Shown in pieces: positions 62,694-64,000 of a stretch of 64,000 nt of DNA. The DNA comes from Chitinophaga sp. 180180018-3 (GTDB lineage: Bacteria; Bacteroidota; Bacteroidia; Chitinophagales; Chitinophagaceae). The DNA is taken from contig NZ_CP140772.1 in NCBI RefSeq assembly GCF_037893185.1, positions 2,418,001 to 2,482,000 on the forward strand, given 5' to 3'. The notes under the pieces are model-generated. The model was not told the origin of the DNA. It saw only the letters and a program-made list of their open reading frames with translations, and did not search any database. The first letter of the stretch is position 1, and every line of letters starts with the position of its first letter. The position numbers and the translations under genes were made by a program.

Positions 62694-63896
62694 ATGCAAA
62701 CAATGATGAACAAGGCGTTCGCCACACTGTTGCTGGCAGGTACAACCGGCATTTGCTGCGCGCAATCCCCGGCCACTAAGCTGGATGATCTTAAAATTAA
62801 TCAGGTACAGGTACTCGGTACACACAACAGCTACGCCCGTCCGGCGGATTCCACTGTGCTGGCCTATATAGATCCCATCTTCGACAATCTGGCGGGCAGC
62901 TACATAAAAGCGATGAAACCTGAACAGCTGGCGGCCTTTCAGGAATATCACCCCAATAAAATGAAAATGAGCGAAGGGCTCAAATACAATCACCCTCCCT
63001 TCAATGTGCAGCTGGATTCAGGTTTGCGTAGCCTGGAAATAGATGTATATAACGATCCTACCGGCAACCGTTTCAACGACCCTGCTGTGTACCGGGAGCT
63101 GCGGAAGAAAGGATATAATAACCTCACGCCATTTGACACCAAAGATCTCGACAAACCCGGCTTCAAAGTGTTGCACATGGCCGATATAGATTTTCGCACT
63201 CACTACACTACCTTCCGGGATGCCCTGCTGGCGCTGCGCACCTGGTCTGATGCACATCCCGATCATTTCCCGATTTTTATCATGATAGAAGCAAAAGATC
63301 AGGGGCTGCCTATCTTTCCAAATTCCGCGAAAGTACTGCCCTTCGATGAAAAAGCCTTCAATGACCTGGACCAGGACGTGGTGCAGTTGTTGGGCAGAAA
63401 CAAACTGATCACACCCGATGATGTACGCGGCCGGTTTCCAACCCTGCGGGAAGCTGTATTGGCGCAACAATGGCCAACAGTGAAGGCTGCCAGGGGCAAA
63501 TTCATTTTCCTGCTACTGCCTTCTACTGCCGGTATGAACCTCGTATCGGACTATGCGAAGAACAGGCCTAATCTTGAAGGCCGGGTAATGTTTATGCAAT
63601 CGACACCGAAAGACAGCTACGCTGCATTTTTCCTGATGGACAATGCCATTGTTCGTCAGCGTGAAATACAGCAATTGGTGAAACAGGGTTTCCTGGTCAG
63701 AGCCCGCACGGATATTGAAACCTATGAAGCTAAAGTGAATGATCTTACCCGCGCCAAAGCAGCTTTTTCAAGCGGTGCACAAATCATTTCAACAGATTTC
63801 TTCCGCGAAGGAAACGGCTATGGTACCAGCTATGTGGTGAAATTACCGGGAGGAGGAGAGGCCAGATCCAATCCTGTTAACGGTAAAGAGAAATAA
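62694..63896 (+). CDS. Exported Ca2+-dependent PI-PLC-like phosphodiesterase
   Basis: This 400-residue protein has a signal peptide (about 1-23) and the PLC-like phosphodiesterase barrel: QVLGTHNSYARP with catalytic His44, LRSLEIDVYND with metal ligands E115 and D117, a second catalytic His161 in FKVLHMADIDF, then FIMIEAKDQGLPIF. This matches the bacterial Ca2+-dependent phosphoinositide-specific PLC family (PI-PLC-C1), which cleaves glycerophosphodiester or phosphoinositide-like bonds. It starts 17 bp after the TonB receptor gene, so the two probably act together to capture and degrade a phospho-compound for carbon or phosphate. Confidence 0.85.
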   Translation: MQTMMNKAFATLLLAGTTGICCAQSPATKLDDLKINQVQVLGTHNSYARPADSTVLAYIDPIFDNLAGSYIKAMKPEQLAAFQEYHPNKMKMSEGLKYNHPPFNVQLDSGLRSLEIDVYNDPTGNRFNDPAVYRELRKKGYNNLTPFDTKDLDKPGFKVLHMADIDFRTHYTTFRDALLALRTWSDAHPDHFPIFIMIEAKDQGLPIFPNSAKVLPFDEKAFNDLDQDVVQLLGRNKLITPDDVRGRFPTLREAVLAQQWPTVKAARGKFIFLLLPSTAGMNLVSDYAKNRPNLEGRVMFMQSTPKDSYAAFFLMDNAIVRQREIQQLVKQGFLVRARTDIETYEAKVNDLTRAKAAFSSGAQIISTDFFREGNGYGTSYVVKLPGGGEARSNPVNGKEK

Positions 63897-63936
63897 ATTC
63901 AAAGGCGCCGGGTGAATCCCGGCGCCTTTGAATTTA
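63894..63936. terminator. Terminator after the PI-PLC-like gene
   Basis: AAATTCAAAGGCGCCGGG pairs perfectly with CCCGGCGCCTTTGAATTT around a TGAAT loop, with one extra T-A pair outside. The stem begins at the TAA stop codon of the plus gene. A convergent gene ends 20 bp to the right, so it is probably shared. Confidence 0.85.
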
Positions 63937-63955
63937 TCTGCTATTATTGAAGCGA

Positions 63956-64000
63956 TCAGGGCTGATACCGCTCTGCAAAGTCGATCGCTGCCTCCAGGTT
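63956..64000 (-). CDS. C-terminal end of a minus-strand gene cut by the window edge
   Basis: Fourteen codons and a TGA stop (63956-63958) read NLEAAIDFAERYQP on the minus strand, convergent with the PI-PLC gene across a shared terminator. Position and codon pattern make it a credible gene end, but it is too short to name. Confidence 0.5.
   Translation of the reverse strand, partial: NLEAAIDFAERYQP

Noticed and set aside
1..64000. CRISPR array, rRNA, transposase or integrase genes
   Set aside because: I looked for regularly spaced repeats, rRNA motifs and recombinase signatures on both strands and found none; the only repeats are those listed.

Overview
The window looks like the chromosome of a glycan-degrading Bacteroidota, most likely a Chitinophaga-like member of the Chitinophagaceae. 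The evidence is two SusC/SusD pairs, a hybrid two-component regulator of the HTCS type, an ECF sigma/FecR pair, many SPII lipoproteins, promoters of the TTTG/TAnnTTTG type, and a tRNA gene without an encoded CCA. The genus is inferred from gene style, not from a marker gene.

Layout. 1-10.4 kb: a glycan locus with an HTCS sensor/regulator, SusC, SusD and a lipoprotein joining a GH16-type catalytic domain to a ricin-type lectin. 10.4-12.9 kb: a RibD/DHFR-like reductase, an AraC regulator and a class 3 lipase-like protein. 13.0-19.5 kb: a five-gene L-fucose operon on the minus strand (SDR dehydrogenase, L-fuconate dehydratase, Na+/solute symporter, GH29 alpha-L-fucosidase, lipid-anchored mutarotase) with a divergent AraC regulator. 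20.1-31.0 kb: a tRNA-Pro(GGG) gene followed by a mosaic region. Three further copies of the tRNA 3' end, each followed by a strong hairpin, lie at about 20.87, 21.69 and 30.95 kb. Between them are an orphan UPF0175 antitoxin-like gene, a GmrSD-type DUF262/DUF1524 restriction-like protein, a haem-binding dehydrogenase, small metabolic and regulatory genes, and truncated genes. I read this as an old integration hotspot; no integrase gene is visible.

32.1-47.3 kb: a second polysaccharide-utilisation locus. ECF sigma and FecR anti-sigma genes diverge from an STN-bearing SusC, which is followed by SusD, three related secreted TIM-barrel-like proteins of uncertain family (two of them close tandem duplicates), a GH78-like alpha-L-rhamnosidase and a secreted esterase-like hydrolase. 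The likely target is a rhamnose-containing, possibly esterified glycan. 47.4-57.3 kb: a small unknown gene, then a tripartite efflux operon (TolC-like, lipoprotein adaptor, two tandem RND pumps overlapping by 4 bp). 57.3-64 kb: an LRR plus NTF2-like protein, a membrane-anchored AraC-type regulator, and a TonB-dependent receptor paired with a secreted PI-PLC-like phosphodiesterase.

Most genes are ordinary for this group. The parts that deserve a second look are the tRNA-Pro hotspot with its repeated 3' ends and a promoter-hairpin unit that may encode a small RNA, the tandem KDEP-motif proteins that may be an unclassified glycoside hydrolase family, and the receptor/PI-PLC pair with a direct repeat upstream. 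All product names come from reading motifs by eye; no database search was run.
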